A program made the translations under genes and the position numbers. From a virus, in the IMG/VR virus record IMGVR_UViG_3300031951_000035, positions 62,001 through 126,000 of that record: DNA of 64,000 nt; one strand, 5' to 3'. Under the pieces are notes generated by a model. The model did not search any database and was not told the origin of the DNA. It was given only the letters and a program-made list of their open reading frames with translations. Shown piece by piece: positions 30,204 through 37,143 of this stretch; positions within the stretch are counted from its first letter, which is position 1; the number at the start of each line of letters is the position of its first letter.

Positions 30204-30695
30204 TTAGAACCAATAGGGCCGACACCGACCCTTTTCCCATTTAGCGAACCTAACCTTGTCCCGCCTGTAGTAAGTCCTATAGGCTTCCACCGCATCAGGA
30301 TTCCGGTATTCATCCGGCATGGCCTGTGCGAAATCCGTCATTGGGACGTTGGGGATATTATCCCACAAGGTTCCCATTCTGTCAATACCTTTCTCGCAAA
30401 AATGTTCCTTGCAAAACCTCAAGGAATATTCCTTGCAAAGTTCCTTCCCGTGGATATACGCCCAGGCAAAGTTAAGCTTGGAATCGCCAACCCAACGGGT
30501 ACAGGGGTGATTGTGATATCCGCCCGCGAGAGGCTTTCCAGCCTTTGTCAAGGGCATATCCTGATCCTGAACTCCATGACGACGGAGAGCAGACCCCATT
30601 TGCTGGTAGAGTTCAACCACCATCTTGGGGACATGCTTATCACAGTAGAACTGTGCCGCAATCTTGGGATCGTTATCTAGGACGAAGATATTCAT
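30204..30695 (-). CDS. Conserved-type phage protein (MNIFVLDxDP family), 163 aa
   Basis: MNIFVLDNDPKIAAQFYCDK then HVPKMVVELYQQM is a distinct N-terminal signature seen in many phage proteins of unknown function, with conserved CDKH and HPCTRWVGDS blocks and a final CRPYWF. Length is typical. Promoter at 30716-30743. Confidence 0.75.
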   Translation of the reverse strand: MNIFVLDNDPKIAAQFYCDKHVPKMVVELYQQMGSALRRHGVQDQDMPLTKAGKPLAGGYHNHPCTRWVGDSKLNFAWAYIHGKELCKEYSLRFCKEHFCEKGIDRMGTLWDNIPNVPMTDFAQAMPDEYRNPDAVEAYRTYYRRDKVRFAKWEKGRCRPYWF

Positions 30696-30715
30696 CATTT
30701 GCTCCTGTGTGACTT

Positions 30716-30743
30716 ATTCTACACTACTTATCGGCCGAGTCAA
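30716..30743 (-). promoter_or_regulatory. Promoter for 30204-30695 (TTGACT-16-TAGAAT)
   Basis: CGATA in the spacer; 20 bp upstream of the ATG. Confidence 0.65.
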
Positions 30744-30775
30744 GCATCTGGGATAAAAAAAAGAAGAATTTTCTT

Positions 30776-30811
30776 TGGCACGGTAATTGCGAGCGGCCCA
30801 AAGCGGCCGCT
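30776..30811 (+). repeat. Repeat block: sigma-54-like site plus CCAAAG hairpin (copy 2)
   Basis: Site TGGCACGGTAATTGCG at 30776-30791 followed directly by AGCGGCC-CAAAGC-GGCCGCT at 30792-30811. Confidence 0.6.
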
Positions 30812-30857
30812 CCGCTGCGTCCCTTACTATAAGGAAAGCAACGGTTTGGCCCTTTGG

Positions 30858-31085
30858 TCACTTGTAAGTGGTTACAGCCAGGGTGCAATCCACGATATGA
30901 TCAATGGTTTCTTCACTCTTCCAATATCCAAACCTATTTTGGCTAAAACACCAAACATTATTAGGTACAATTTCGGACATAAGTTTGATGTAGACCAGAT
31001 CATTCCATGTGAAAGTTTCACCAATATTAACAGCCCCAAAAGTAGTCTTAGAAGGACTTCTGACGTTATGCTTAACCGTGATCAT
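30858..31085 (-). CDS. Hypothetical beta protein, 75 aa
   Basis: The start at MITVKHNVRSPSKTTFGAVN is set by SD GGAGAAG. The pattern T.FGAV.IGETF...D.VYIKL recurs in small phage proteins. Ends in DHIVDCTLAVTTYK. Unknown. Confidence 0.7.
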   Translation of the reverse strand: MITVKHNVRSPSKTTFGAVNIGETFTWNDLVYIKLMSEIVPNNVWCFSQNRFGYWKSEETIDHIVDCTLAVTTYK

Positions 31086-31305
31086 TCTTATCTTCTCCAA
31101 AAGTGCAACAATCGTAATCCAACAATTCGCTATTTACTTCAAGGATTTCCTTCGTCAATTCACTATCTGGCATTTGAGAAATAGCCTCAGTCAGATAGTA
31201 GTGAAGCATATCCTCCATTTTTCGCATATCAAGACCATCAATGATATTTTCTACATACCTATTGATGATACATGCACGGTTGGAACTATTGATTTCAATC
31301 GCCAT
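31072..31305 (-). CDS. Hypothetical helical protein, 77 aa
   Basis: MAIEINSSNRACIINRYVEN then EDMLHYYLTEAISQMPDS and LTKEILEVNSELLD. Starts in an SD-bearing overlap with the previous gene. Unknown. Confidence 0.65.
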   Translation of the reverse strand: MAIEINSSNRACIINRYVENIIDGLDMRKMEDMLHYYLTEAISQMPDSELTKEILEVNSELLDYDCCTFGEDKNDHG

Positions 31306-31546
31306 TATCTTCTCCGAAGATGTTATCCCAATGTTCCGGGTCAATCCCGCTCATGCACAGTTCACGATCATCGGCAGATAAATAGGGAAAGCAATCCTGG
31401 GTAAGACCGCCATTCAACCACCTATTCATATCCGCCAAGTTGACGGTAACAGTAAACGGCTTTCCGTTAATACTCTCACCTTCCATCATCAGAATCTTCC
31501 CGTTCACGCTGACGGTTTTCTTACAATTCTCAAGGGCGTATCGCAT
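31295..31546 (-). CDS. Hypothetical protein, 83 aa
   Basis: MRYALENCKKTVSVNGKILM, a beta hairpin, then LADMNRWLNGGLTQDCFPYL and an acidic end. Unknown. Confidence 0.7.
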   Translation of the reverse strand: MRYALENCKKTVSVNGKILMMEGESINGKPFTVTVNLADMNRWLNGGLTQDCFPYLSADDRELCMSGIDPEHWDNIFGEDNGD

Positions 31547-31549
31547 AGT

Positions 31550-31780
31550 TCACTCCTTATTCCAGCCGGATTGTTCCATGATATCGTCAACTGAAAAGAC
31601 TGCGGTCAGTTCATCGGCGGTTTTCTTAGTGCGGAATCCCCTCTCGTCAACAGTCATGAACCTGTCCAGTTCGTCATTATCATTCGTCTCCCAGATAGCG
31701 GCACAAGCCGCCTCCATAGGAGTTTTGTTAGTAGAGTAGATTAGTTCCAGCGTCCCGCAGTTAATGTAATACTTAGGCAT
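31550..31780 (-). CDS. Hypothetical protein, 76 aa
   Basis: The start at MPKYYINCGTLELIYSTNKT overlaps the upstream gene by 8 nt. Contains PMEAACAAIWETND. Familiar phage type of unknown function. Confidence 0.7.
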   Translation of the reverse strand: MPKYYINCGTLELIYSTNKTPMEAACAAIWETNDNDELDRFMTVDERGFRTKKTADELTAVFSVDDIMEQSGWNKE

Positions 31781-31979
31781 TGTTAAACTCCGTGTGGTAG
31801 TATTCCATGTCTGTGTCGCAAACCACTTCCGCCTCCCCGTCAGCAAATCTTGCACCACAAACTGGTGTTCCATGCTTCTCATAATAGCAAGGACTGACGT
31901 ATTCCTCCGTTCCACAGGATGGGCAACACCATAGGTGTCGGATTTGCCGGTCATTAATTATAACCCAATTCTCATTCAT
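31773..31979 (-). CDS. Hypothetical zinc-ribbon protein, 68 aa
   Basis: WCCPSCGTEEYVSPCYYEKH then VCGARFADGEAEVVC gives four to six Cys in a ribbon-like pattern. ATGA overlap with the upstream membrane gene. Confidence 0.7.
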   Translation of the reverse strand: MNENWVIINDRQIRHLWCCPSCGTEEYVSPCYYEKHGTPVCGARFADGEAEVVCDTDMEYYHTEFNNA

Positions 31980-32110
31980 GGCACGATCCTCAGATGATTA
32001 ATGAGATAAATGATAATTTCAAGCAATTTCCATACACCTAGAGGAAAAACAACAAATACACTAAAAAAAGCCAGCAAAATCTGTAGATGAAAACTTGTTT
32101 CTGACATCAT
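31976..32110 (-). CDS. Small membrane protein, 44 aa
   Basis: MMSETSFHLQILLAFFSVFV then WKLLEIIIYLINHLR: one or two hydrophobic segments. SD AAAGG; ATGA overlaps on both sides. Confidence 0.65.
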   Translation of the reverse strand: MMSETSFHLQILLAFFSVFVVFPLGVWKLLEIIIYLINHLRIVP

Positions 32111-32283
32111 TTTGCCTTTACAGTAATGGTCTGTTCTTCAGTGTCAATCTCTAGGGTCACAATTTCATCATACCTAAAAAACTTATCAGTCACTTGTTTA
32201 GCCTGCATTTCAATATCAGGCGGCAAATCCTGAAAAGCGTAGTATAAAGCGTCAGGGGTTTTCATCATCACTTCAATTTTCAT
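32107..32283 (-). CDS. Hypothetical protein, 58 aa
   Basis: MKIEVMMKTPDALYYAFQDL then FRYDEIVTLEIDTEEQTITV. Small alpha/beta protein of a kind common in phages. ATGA overlap with the membrane gene. Confidence 0.7.
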   Translation of the reverse strand: MKIEVMMKTPDALYYAFQDLPPDIEMQAKQVTDKFFRYDEIVTLEIDTEEQTITVKAK

Positions 32284-32298
32284 AATATTTTATGCCTT

Positions 32299-33003
32299 TC
32301 AATGGGAGGGGAATAAGACGTTGGCCAAACCCTTGACGCACATCCGGCAGGCGATATCGTTTTTCGCCCCCGTGCAAGTAACTTCCGACCGTCCCCGGCG
32401 AATCTCCGGGCAAGTGACAAACTTTTCCCCATTCAGGATAACCAGTTTGGGGAGAGACTTCCGCCATGCATCAGCCTTTGCCTTGCCACGAGGCCGCTTG
32501 GGGGCAATCTTCTGGTCCGAATCGCACCATGCGAATCGCTTGAACCCTGCCGCCATAGCCAAACCCATATCTTCATGGTTATGGATACTGGCATAGACCG
32601 CCATATACTTATCCAGACCGGCGAGAACGTCGTCGTAGATATGAGTATAGAACCACATGTCGGGGAGGTCAAGCCCATCGGCCAGAATACTTTCGCAAGC
32701 CTCAATGACGTTGGCAATGTAGTTGTGGTCGAGTTGACCGTTCAGGAACCAGTCACCCCGTTCATGCCACCGGATCGACTTGCCCCGCTTGCGGGCGTCC
32801 AGAATCATCGCCCGGATACGATTCTTCTCCGTAATGATATTCTGGAATCCGGCGGGACGGACGGCGGGATACTGCTTTTCCGATTGTTCAGCATAACAGC
32901 CGTTGTTGAGATATGCACACGACGAGGGGCAAGTATCCCCCACGGGGCGAGACACCACAACGCAACCCTTGCCAAGTTTATCGTTCCCGTCAGCGATTTT
33001 CAT
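32299..33003 (-). CDS. Gp88-like (DUF/GP88 family) protein, 234 aa
   Basis: The start at MKIADGNDKLGKG is preferred because GGAGG lies 7 nt upstream. The N-terminal CPSSCAYLNNGCYAEQ, the RWHERGDWFLNG and WFYTHIYDD blocks, and the final CTGAKNDIACRMC match the mycobacteriophage Gp88-type family from memory. The Cys set suggests a metal site; function unknown. Two tandem promoters lie upstream. Confidence 0.75.
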   Translation of the reverse strand: MKIADGNDKLGKGCVVVSRPVGDTCPSSCAYLNNGCYAEQSEKQYPAVRPAGFQNIITEKNRIRAMILDARKRGKSIRWHERGDWFLNGQLDHNYIANVIEACESILADGLDLPDMWFYTHIYDDVLAGLDKYMAVYASIHNHEDMGLAMAAGFKRFAWCDSDQKIAPKRPRGKAKADAWRKSLPKLVILNGEKFVTCPEIRRGRSEVTCTGAKNDIACRMCVKGLANVLFPSH

Positions 33004-33026
33004 CGTATCCTCCGTTTGATACTTGG

Positions 33027-33054
33027 ATTCTACACTACTTATCGACAATTGCAA
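33027..33054 (-). promoter_or_regulatory. Proximal promoter of the Gp88-like gene (TTGCAA-16-TAGAAT)
   Basis: CGATA in the spacer; 24 bp upstream of the ATG. Confidence 0.65.
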
Positions 33055-33105
33055 GAGCGAATCTTAAACTTTTTTCTTTTACCCGTCGTTCGCTTGTGTG
33101 CCCCG

Positions 33106-33133
33106 ATTCTAGCATAGATATCGACACTTGCAA
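33106..33133 (-). promoter_or_regulatory. Distal promoter of the Gp88-like gene (TTGCAA-16-TAGAAT)
   Basis: 79 bp from the proximal one; CGATA in the spacer. Same design as 27222/27300. Confidence 0.65.
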
Positions 33134-33165
33134 GCAGAATCTTTCCGGGGAATCTTATTTTCTTT

Positions 33166-33229
33166 TGGCACGATAATTGCGAGCGGCCCAAAGAGGCCGC
33201 TCCGTCGCGGCCCCTGCCATTTTGGCAGG
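33166..33229 (+). repeat. Repeat block: sigma-54-like site, CCAAAG hairpin, TGCCA dyad (copy 3)
   Basis: Site at 33166-33181, hairpin AGCGGCC-CAAAGA-GGCCGCT at 33182-33201, then CCTGCCA-TTT-TGGCAGG at 33213-33229. Confidence 0.6.
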
Positions 33230-33232
33230 CAA

Positions 33233-33400
33233 TCACTCCTCGTTCAGTACAATAGTGTCGATCCAGCAAGAGAAAGAATAGCCTTTCCGAGACATTTTCT
33301 CTTTCTCCATGCGGGCAATGGCTGTTTTGAGATTTTCATACGCCGCAATATTGAAGTAATAGCCTTCACCATGCTTAATGATGGCATAGATATTCTTCAT
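33233..33400 (-). CDS. Hypothetical protein, 55 aa
   Basis: MKNIYAIIKHGEGYYFNIAA then LKTAIARMEKEKMSRKGYS and SCWIDTIVLNEE. ATGA overlap with the next gene upstream. Unknown. Confidence 0.7.
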   Translation of the reverse strand: MKNIYAIIKHGEGYYFNIAAYENLKTAIARMEKEKMSRKGYSFSCWIDTIVLNEE

Positions 33401-33558
33401 TTCACAACACCTTTCTTATGAGGCAAGCTAATCATGGCATAGATATCAACAATGATCGTTCCGGAGGGGAAGTAATTGTCGATATCATGGGTCAAGATGC
33501 ACGTTGCCATTGGGATACTATCATTGGTTTCTTTATAAACCACATAGTAACAGTTCAT
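33397..33558 (-). CDS. Hypothetical protein, 53 aa
   Basis: MNCYYVVYKETNDSIPMATC, then FPSGTIIVDIYAMISLP. SD AGGTG. Unknown. Confidence 0.7.
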   Translation of the reverse strand: MNCYYVVYKETNDSIPMATCILTHDIDNYFPSGTIIVDIYAMISLPHKKGVVK

Positions 33559-33574
33559 GATTTCACCTAGAAGA

Positions 33575-33630
33575 AAAAGGGTGAGCGGCCCCGCCCATTT
33601 GTCAAAGAACGGGTCTTATGGGCCGCTCAC
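33575..33630 (-). terminator. Terminator after 33640-33840
   Basis: 11-bp stem GTGAGCGGCCC / GGGCCGCTCAC with a long loop, followed on the minus strand by CCCTTTTTC. Lies 9 nt past the stop. Confidence 0.65.
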
Positions 33631-33639
33631 GCGGGGGGA

Positions 33640-33840
33640 TCAAAGGGACGCGATGCACTTCCGCAGGGAGAGGGAGCGAATCTCCCCGTTCTTCTGCTGG
33701 ACCGTGATGCCCCGACCGTTGGGGCCGGTGAAGCTCCGGACCTTCACACCAACAACCCGACGAAGCACGTTCTTCGTGCCGTGGACGGGGTAAAGAACAG
33801 AAACCGTCCGACCATTGTTCCGCTTGTACAGGTTAGCCAT
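33640..33840 (-). CDS. Small beta protein, 66 aa; paralogue of 29625-29837
   Basis: MANLYKRNNGRTVSVLYPVH, then GVKVRSFTGPNGRGITVQQK. Pairs with the gene at 29625 (see there). Starts 1 nt inside the upstream stop region. Confidence 0.7.
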   Translation of the reverse strand: MANLYKRNNGRTVSVLYPVHGTKNVLRRVVGVKVRSFTGPNGRGITVQQKNGEIRSLSLRKCIASL

Positions 33841-33985
33841 TGTCAATCATCCTTTCGATCTGGGTAAAAGAGAAATACTGGATACCACTCTCTCCGACCA
33901 CTCCAACACGATCCTTGCGAATCGAAACCACCGTACCACTTGGGAGAACAGTCCCAAGTCCAACAATCGGCTTTTGCTCACTCAT
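33833..33985 (-). CDS. Hypothetical protein, 50 aa
   Basis: MSEQKPIVGLGTVLPSGTVV then RKDRVGVVGESGIQYFSF. Likely small barrel. TGATG overlap with the upstream gene. Confidence 0.65.
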   Translation of the reverse strand: MSEQKPIVGLGTVLPSGTVVSIRKDRVGVVGESGIQYFSFTQIERMIDNG

Positions 33986-34305
33986 CAGCTAACCCTTTCG
34001 GTAAAAACTTCCCTCACGGTCCCATCGGCGTAGAAAATCCTAATGTCTGGGCTAGTCCAGCCAAAGCCATTGGCAAGGTATTGGGCGTGTTCCTCAACGG
34101 AGTTGAAAACAATATTGCCATATTCCATCGGGTAGGACTCACCATCATTCCATGGATTATACCAGCGGTCGCCACCAAGGCTTTCGGCCTTTTGGACTGC
34201 CTCTTCCACGCTATCCGCCTCAATGAACATCAGATGGAAAACATTGTCGTCAGTGATGAAACTACCACCAACGTTAATCTGGTCGAACTGGAAAAACTTG
34301 CTCAT
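33985..34305 (-). CDS. Conserved-type phage protein, 106 aa
   Basis: MSKFFQFDQINVGGSFITDD then HLMFIEADSVEEAVQKAESL and DRWYNPWNDGESY form a pattern familiar from many phages (function unknown). Promoter at 34326. Confidence 0.75.
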   Translation of the reverse strand: MSKFFQFDQINVGGSFITDDNVFHLMFIEADSVEEAVQKAESLGGDRWYNPWNDGESYPMEYGNIVFNSVEEHAQYLANGFGWTSPDIRIFYADGTVREVFTERVS

Positions 34306-34325
34306 TGTTTGCTCCTTATTCCATC

Positions 34326-34353
34326 ATCCTACCACACTACGCGTGAATGTCAA
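34326..34353 (-). promoter_or_regulatory. Promoter for 33985-34305 (TTGACA-16-TAGGAT)
   Basis: Spacer ends GTAGTGTGG as at 7784; 20 bp upstream of the ATG. Confidence 0.65.
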
Positions 34354-34365
34354 GAGAAAAAAATA

Positions 34366-34440
34366 AGTTAGTGCCGTGCTACGCTAAGTCACTTCTGCAA
34401 GCAGAAGGCTTCTCTTGCTTTACGATCACGGTCACTAACT
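34366..34440 (-). ncRNA. Structured inverted-repeat element, candidate terminator or ncRNA
   Basis: Outer stem AGTTAGTG/CACTAACT plus CCGTG/CACGG encloses the hairpin CTTCTGC-AA-GCAGAAG. T-runs lie just outside both ends (T7 on the minus strand, T6 on plus), so it could terminate transcription from either side. Confidence 0.5.
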
Positions 34441-34451
34441 ATTTTTTAGCG

Positions 34452-34622
34452 TCAGTAGTTATCCTCGTCGTCGTCCCACGGATCATCCGGGGCAAAATCC
34501 TCGTCGTCGTCGCCGGTCATGATATCATCATCATCCAAGAAATCCTCGTCAAAGCCGTCATACGTCGCGGCCTCAATCATATCATCATCGTCTTCGTCGT
34601 ACAGGGGGTCCGGGTGACTCAT
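34452..34622 (-). CDS. Extremely acidic protein, 56 aa
   Basis: MSHPDPLYDEDDDDMIEA then runs of D (FDEDFLDDDD, GDDDEDF, WDDDEDNY): 28 of 56 residues are D or E and none are K or R. SD AAAAGGAG. Such composition is seen in DNA-mimic proteins, but no function can be assigned. Confidence 0.7.
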   Translation of the reverse strand: MSHPDPLYDEDDDDMIEAATYDGFDEDFLDDDDIMTGDDDEDFAPDDPWDDDEDNY

Positions 34623-34638
34623 GACATTTCTCCTTTTA

Positions 34639-34842
34639 CTAGATTTGCCAATATCCGTCAACAAACAGGGCGAACCTCGGGGAAATCCACACCATACCAG
34701 CGTCCCCTACGTGCCCAAGATTGTATTTGACACTGGTAACGTCGGGGAAATACTTTCGGGCCATGTTCATCGCGTCGAGTCGGTCTTTACCGCAAACAGC
34801 ACCGGCAAGAAACCCATCCACGAAGACTTCAAGTTTCATCAT
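34639..34842 (-). CDS. Hypothetical protein, 67 aa
   Basis: MMKLEVFVDGFLAGAVCGKD, RLDAMNMARKYFPDVTSV, then a beta end FALFVDGYWQI. SD GGAG. Unknown. Confidence 0.7.
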   Translation of the reverse strand: MMKLEVFVDGFLAGAVCGKDRLDAMNMARKYFPDVTSVKYNLGHVGDAGMVWISPRFALFVDGYWQI

Positions 34843-34861
34843 TTCCGTCTCCCATTTCCTT

Positions 34862-34889
34862 ATTCTACCTTATCGGCAATCGAAGTCAA
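34862..34889 (-). promoter_or_regulatory. Proximal promoter of 34639-34842 (TTGACT-16-TAGAAT)
   Basis: CGATA in the spacer. First of a tandem pair 78 bp apart. Confidence 0.6.
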
Positions 34890-34939
34890 GGGGATTCAAT
34901 CTTTTTTTTCTTTTCCCTACCCCGTTGGGTTGTGCGTTC

Positions 34940-34966
34940 ATTCTACCATAGATATCGGCTTGTCAA
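34940..34966 (-). promoter_or_regulatory. Distal promoter of 34639-34842 (TTGACA-15-TAGAAT)
   Basis: CGATA in the spacer. Spacer 15 nt, so probably weaker. Confidence 0.55.
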
Positions 34967-34997
34967 CTAGGAAAATCCACGAAAAAAAGATTTTCTT

Positions 34998-35109
34998 TGG
35001 CACGGGGTTTGCTAATGCAAGTCTTGTGCCGAACTTTCTTTTTCGTTTGGCATGGCTTTTGCGAGCCGCCCAAAGCGGCGGCTCCGTCGCGGCTCTGCCA
35101 TTTTGGCAG
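34998..35109 (+). repeat. Repeat block: sigma-54-like sites, CCAAAG hairpin, TGCCA dyad (copy 4)
   Basis: Plus sites 34998-35013 and 35048-35063, minus site 35016-35031, hairpin AGCCGCC-CAAAGC-GGCGGCT at 35064-35083 (compensatory change versus copies 1-3), dyad CTGCCATTTTGGCAG at 35095-35109. Confidence 0.6.
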
Positions 35110-35167
35110 GTACTATGGTAATAACACGGCGGGGGAGTGTTACTGTCCTCCCCTGCCATGCTACTAT

Positions 35168-35317
35168 TTACTTTTTCCCATCTCTTTCTTTTAGGAAGCA
35201 GTGTGAATGAGTAGTAAAAAGGCGGGTATAATCACTAGGTTTGCCTCCATACTTTTTAGCCCTCTCCTGTGCAGAAGGAGTTAGTACAATCTCTTGCTGG
35301 CAGATTCTACATTTCAT
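35168..35317 (-). CDS. Small zinc-knuckle protein, 49 aa
   Basis: MKCRICQQEIVLTPSAQERA then KKYGGKPSDYTRLF and SHC: a CxxC plus His/Cys at the end fits a short metal knuckle. SD AAGGA. Familiar phage type. Confidence 0.7.
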   Translation of the reverse strand: MKCRICQQEIVLTPSAQERAKKYGGKPSDYTRLFTTHSHCFLKERDGKK

Positions 35318-35367
35318 ATTGTTATTCCTTGTTCTTGGTTTATTTGTCGTTCACCTTACATCACCTC

Positions 35368-35395
35368 AGCGTACCACAATCGTTCACGCTGTCAA
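35368..35395 (-). promoter_or_regulatory. Probable promoter for 35168-35317 (TTGACA-16-TACGCT)
   Basis: Good -35, weak -10; position and spacing match the others. Confidence 0.45.
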
Positions 35396-35722
35396 GCAAT
35401 CGCGGTGGATCGCCACCCAATCCTTTGTCACCACCGCTCCGTCCACGAACGGAACGTGATTTTCGAAAAACCATTCGAAGTTCTTCTGGTAAATGCGGAA
35501 AGGACTGTACTTGTTGATCCTGTCCTTTGTGGTATGGGTTCTCCATCCACCGCTCCTGATGGTAGCGGAATCGTCTGGATGGATCGTCACCACGGGGGTA
35601 GCATGGAGGATAATCGCCACACTTCCACAGGGGAGGATTTCCGCACGGGTATTGTTGCCGATTTTGCGGCGACTGGCGGAAGTCTTACCCTTGACCATCT
35701 TCACTGCGTCAATGTAATTCAT
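35384..35722 (-). CDS. Conserved-type phage protein, 112 aa
   Basis: Basic N-terminus (VKGKTSASRRKIGNNTRAE), VTIHPDDSATIRSGGWRTHT TKDRINKYSP core and FFENHVPFVDGAVV end. The RSGGWRT-TTKDRIN block recurs in phages (function unknown). ATGA overlap. Confidence 0.7.
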   Translation of the reverse strand: MNYIDAVKMVKGKTSASRRKIGNNTRAEILPCGSVAIILHATPVVTIHPDDSATIRSGGWRTHTTKDRINKYSPFRIYQKNFEWFFENHVPFVDGAVVTKDWVAIHRDCLTA

Positions 35723-35916
35723 TCTGCCCTCACGAAAAAAGGATGATCGTCACAACTCATCTTCACCAGCCAATTCCGGCCCGATCCATCTTCCACGGAA
35801 ATGCTATTGACCATTCCGGTCGCCTGCCTTCCCGAACAGAGTAGGATAGTAACTACCTTTCGGGTTTGCATGGCTTCACAAAGCCAAGTAAAAGAGTAAA
35901 CGGGGGGTGCGGTCAT
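35719..35916 (-). CDS. Hypothetical protein, 65 aa
   Basis: MTAPPVYSFTWLCEAMQTRK then VVTILLCSGRQATGMVNSIS and DGSGRNWLVKMSC. Small barrel is likely. SD AAAGGTG; the promoter at 35964 and a GC hairpin lie upstream. Confidence 0.7.
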   Translation of the reverse strand: MTAPPVYSFTWLCEAMQTRKVVTILLCSGRQATGMVNSISVEDGSGRNWLVKMSCDDHPFFVRAE

Positions 35917-35936
35917 ATTTCACCTTTTGTGGGATA

Positions 35937-35963
35937 GTGGGGGCGGGTTTTACCCCGCCCCAC
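35937..35963 (-). other. GC hairpin at the start of the 35719-35916 transcript
   Basis: GTGGGGGCGGG pairs with CCCGCCCCAC (one bulge). It lies just downstream of the -10, so the mRNA would begin with this hairpin, as in some stabilised leaders. Confidence 0.5.
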
Positions 35964-35990
35964 AGTGTACCAGTTATTCCCGATTGTCAA
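35964..35990 (-). promoter_or_regulatory. Promoter for 35719-35916 (TTGACA-15-TACACT)
   Basis: Spacer 15 nt; placed between 35996-36145 and the hairpin. Confidence 0.5.
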
Positions 35991-35995
35991 GCTCC

Positions 35996-36145
35996 TCACC
36001 AAAGGTTTTTCATTGAGCAAAATGCCTTTGCGTTTTGACAGGCGAACTCTCCGTAGAAAACTGCCACGATTCGGTTTCCTACGGCTGCGTGCAAGTCGAT
36101 TACCGAGTACCCTTCCTCGCCGTGCCGAACGGTTTCGTATCGCAT
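35996..36145 (-). CDS. Hypothetical protein, 49 aa
   Basis: The start at MRYETVRHGEEGYSVIDLHA follows SD AAAGGAG; longer readings run through a hairpin. Ends VFYGEFACQNAKAFCSMKN. Unknown. Confidence 0.65.
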   Translation of the reverse strand: MRYETVRHGEEGYSVIDLHAAVGNRIVAVFYGEFACQNAKAFCSMKNLW

Positions 36146-36167
36146 TTCCGCTCCTTTCGTTTTGTGG

Positions 36168-36195
36168 ATTCTATCACACTTTCCAGCCCCGTCAA
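36168..36195 (-). promoter_or_regulatory. Promoter for 35996-36145 (TTGACG-16-TAGAAT)
   Basis: Directly follows the hairpin at 36196-36225; spacer ends AAGTGTGA. Confidence 0.6.
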
Positions 36196-36506
36196 GGGGA
36201 GGGGGAAAACTTTCCCCCTGCCCCGGACGGTTGGAGGTTACGGGCAACTTCGATCCATTTGGCCACTTCTTCCGGGGTCTGCCGGGCCATTACGTCGTCA
36301 TGCTCTTGGATACGGTAGAACTCACCATTGGGGAGAAGAATAGCTACTTCCGCCGTTGTGGATTCCCATTGAAGTTTTCCTCGCTGCGAACCATACTCTA
36401 CGTTGTGATAATGGTCACAGTAGTTACCCGGCCCCCACTGGACGGAAATTGTGCAACCATTCTGGAACTTGATTTGGAAACCCTTGCCATCGGTGATCGA
36501 AAACAT
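36192..36506 (-). CDS. Hypothetical protein, 104 aa
   Basis: MFSITDGKGFQIKFQNGCTI, YCDHYHNVEYGSQRGKLQWE, then VAILLPNGEFYRIQEHDD; the last residues are encoded by the hairpin region. Promoter at 36591. Unknown. Confidence 0.7.
   Translation of the reverse strand: MFSITDGKGFQIKFQNGCTISVQWGPGNYCDHYHNVEYGSQRGKLQWESTTAEVAILLPNGEFYRIQEHDDVMARQTPEEVAKWIEVARNLQPSGAGGKFSPSP
36196..36225 (-). terminator. GC hairpin at the end of 36192-36506
   Basis: Stem GGGGAGGGGGAAA with CCCC/TTTCCCCC (one mismatch). No U-tract; it separates one gene from the next promoter. Confidence 0.45.
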
Positions 36507-36590
36507 GCCAGCTTTCCTTTACTTGGGGTGAATTGTGAACGGGGTTTTGTTTCATTGTCCCCGTCCTAAACGCCATAGGCGTCTCTTGCG

Positions 36591-36619
36591 ATTATACTAG
36601 GCGTTGTCCAGTTCGTCAA
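36591..36619 (-). promoter_or_regulatory. Promoter for 36192-36506 (TTGACG-17-TATAAT)
   Basis: Good -10, 17-nt spacer; lies in the last codons of the upstream gene. Confidence 0.6.
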
Positions 36620-36857
36620 GCCTCTCCTGATCGGCAATCCAACGGTCTGCCCTAGATTCCGGGAAAATACCCGAAAAGCTGGTCTGCTGCACCCACCCCC
36701 GATTGTGACTGAATCTCTCCACCGCCACCGCATCGGGATTCAGCCAAACCTTACGATATCGCTTCCCGCGAGTCCCGCCGTCAAGCCACGCCTCATATTC
36801 GGCCCGGTCCTCATACGTCTGCAATTCCGCAAACTGTCCGAAAGTGAAGTTGTCCAT
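36597..36857 (-). CDS. Hypothetical acidic protein, 86 aa
   Basis: MDNFTFGQFAELQTYEDRAE then GTRGKRYRKVWLNPDAVAV and ADRWIADQERLDELDNA. SD AAAGGG. Unknown. Confidence 0.7.
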   Translation of the reverse strand: MDNFTFGQFAELQTYEDRAEYEAWLDGGTRGKRYRKVWLNPDAVAVERFSHNRGWVQQTSFSGIFPESRADRWIADQERLDELDNA

Positions 36858-36886
36858 TGTTTTTTCCCTTTACTGGTGATTCTGGG

Positions 36887-36914
36887 ATTCTACCACACTT
36901 TTCGGTTTCGTCAA
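36887..36914 (-). promoter_or_regulatory. Promoter for 36597-36857 (TTGACG-16-TAGAAT)
   Basis: Spacer ends AAGTGTGG; overlaps the end of the upstream gene by 4 nt. Confidence 0.6.
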
Positions 36915-37120
36915 GCTATTTCTTTGTGTGCTTCCCACGCATCGGCAATATTCTTCGACCGGATGAAGTCCCTATATCCCAATTCAATTCGAACAACATT
37001 ATCGACGCTTGCGGGGTTTTCCACGAAAGCCGCCAATTCTTTCATGAGGCTTTTCGCTTCCGCCACCGCCTTGTTCATATAGATACGGTGGCAACGATCC
37101 AACTTCTCGTTGATATCCAT
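36911..37120 (-). CDS. Hypothetical helical protein, 69 aa
   Basis: The start at MDINEKLDRCHRIYMNKAVA follows SD GGAGG. Helical; FIRSKNIADAWEAHKEIA at the end. Unknown. Confidence 0.7.
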   Translation of the reverse strand: MDINEKLDRCHRIYMNKAVAEAKSLMKELAAFVENPASVDNVVRIELGYRDFIRSKNIADAWEAHKEIA

Positions 37121-37143
37121 GTTCAACCTCCGGGGGTGTTTCT

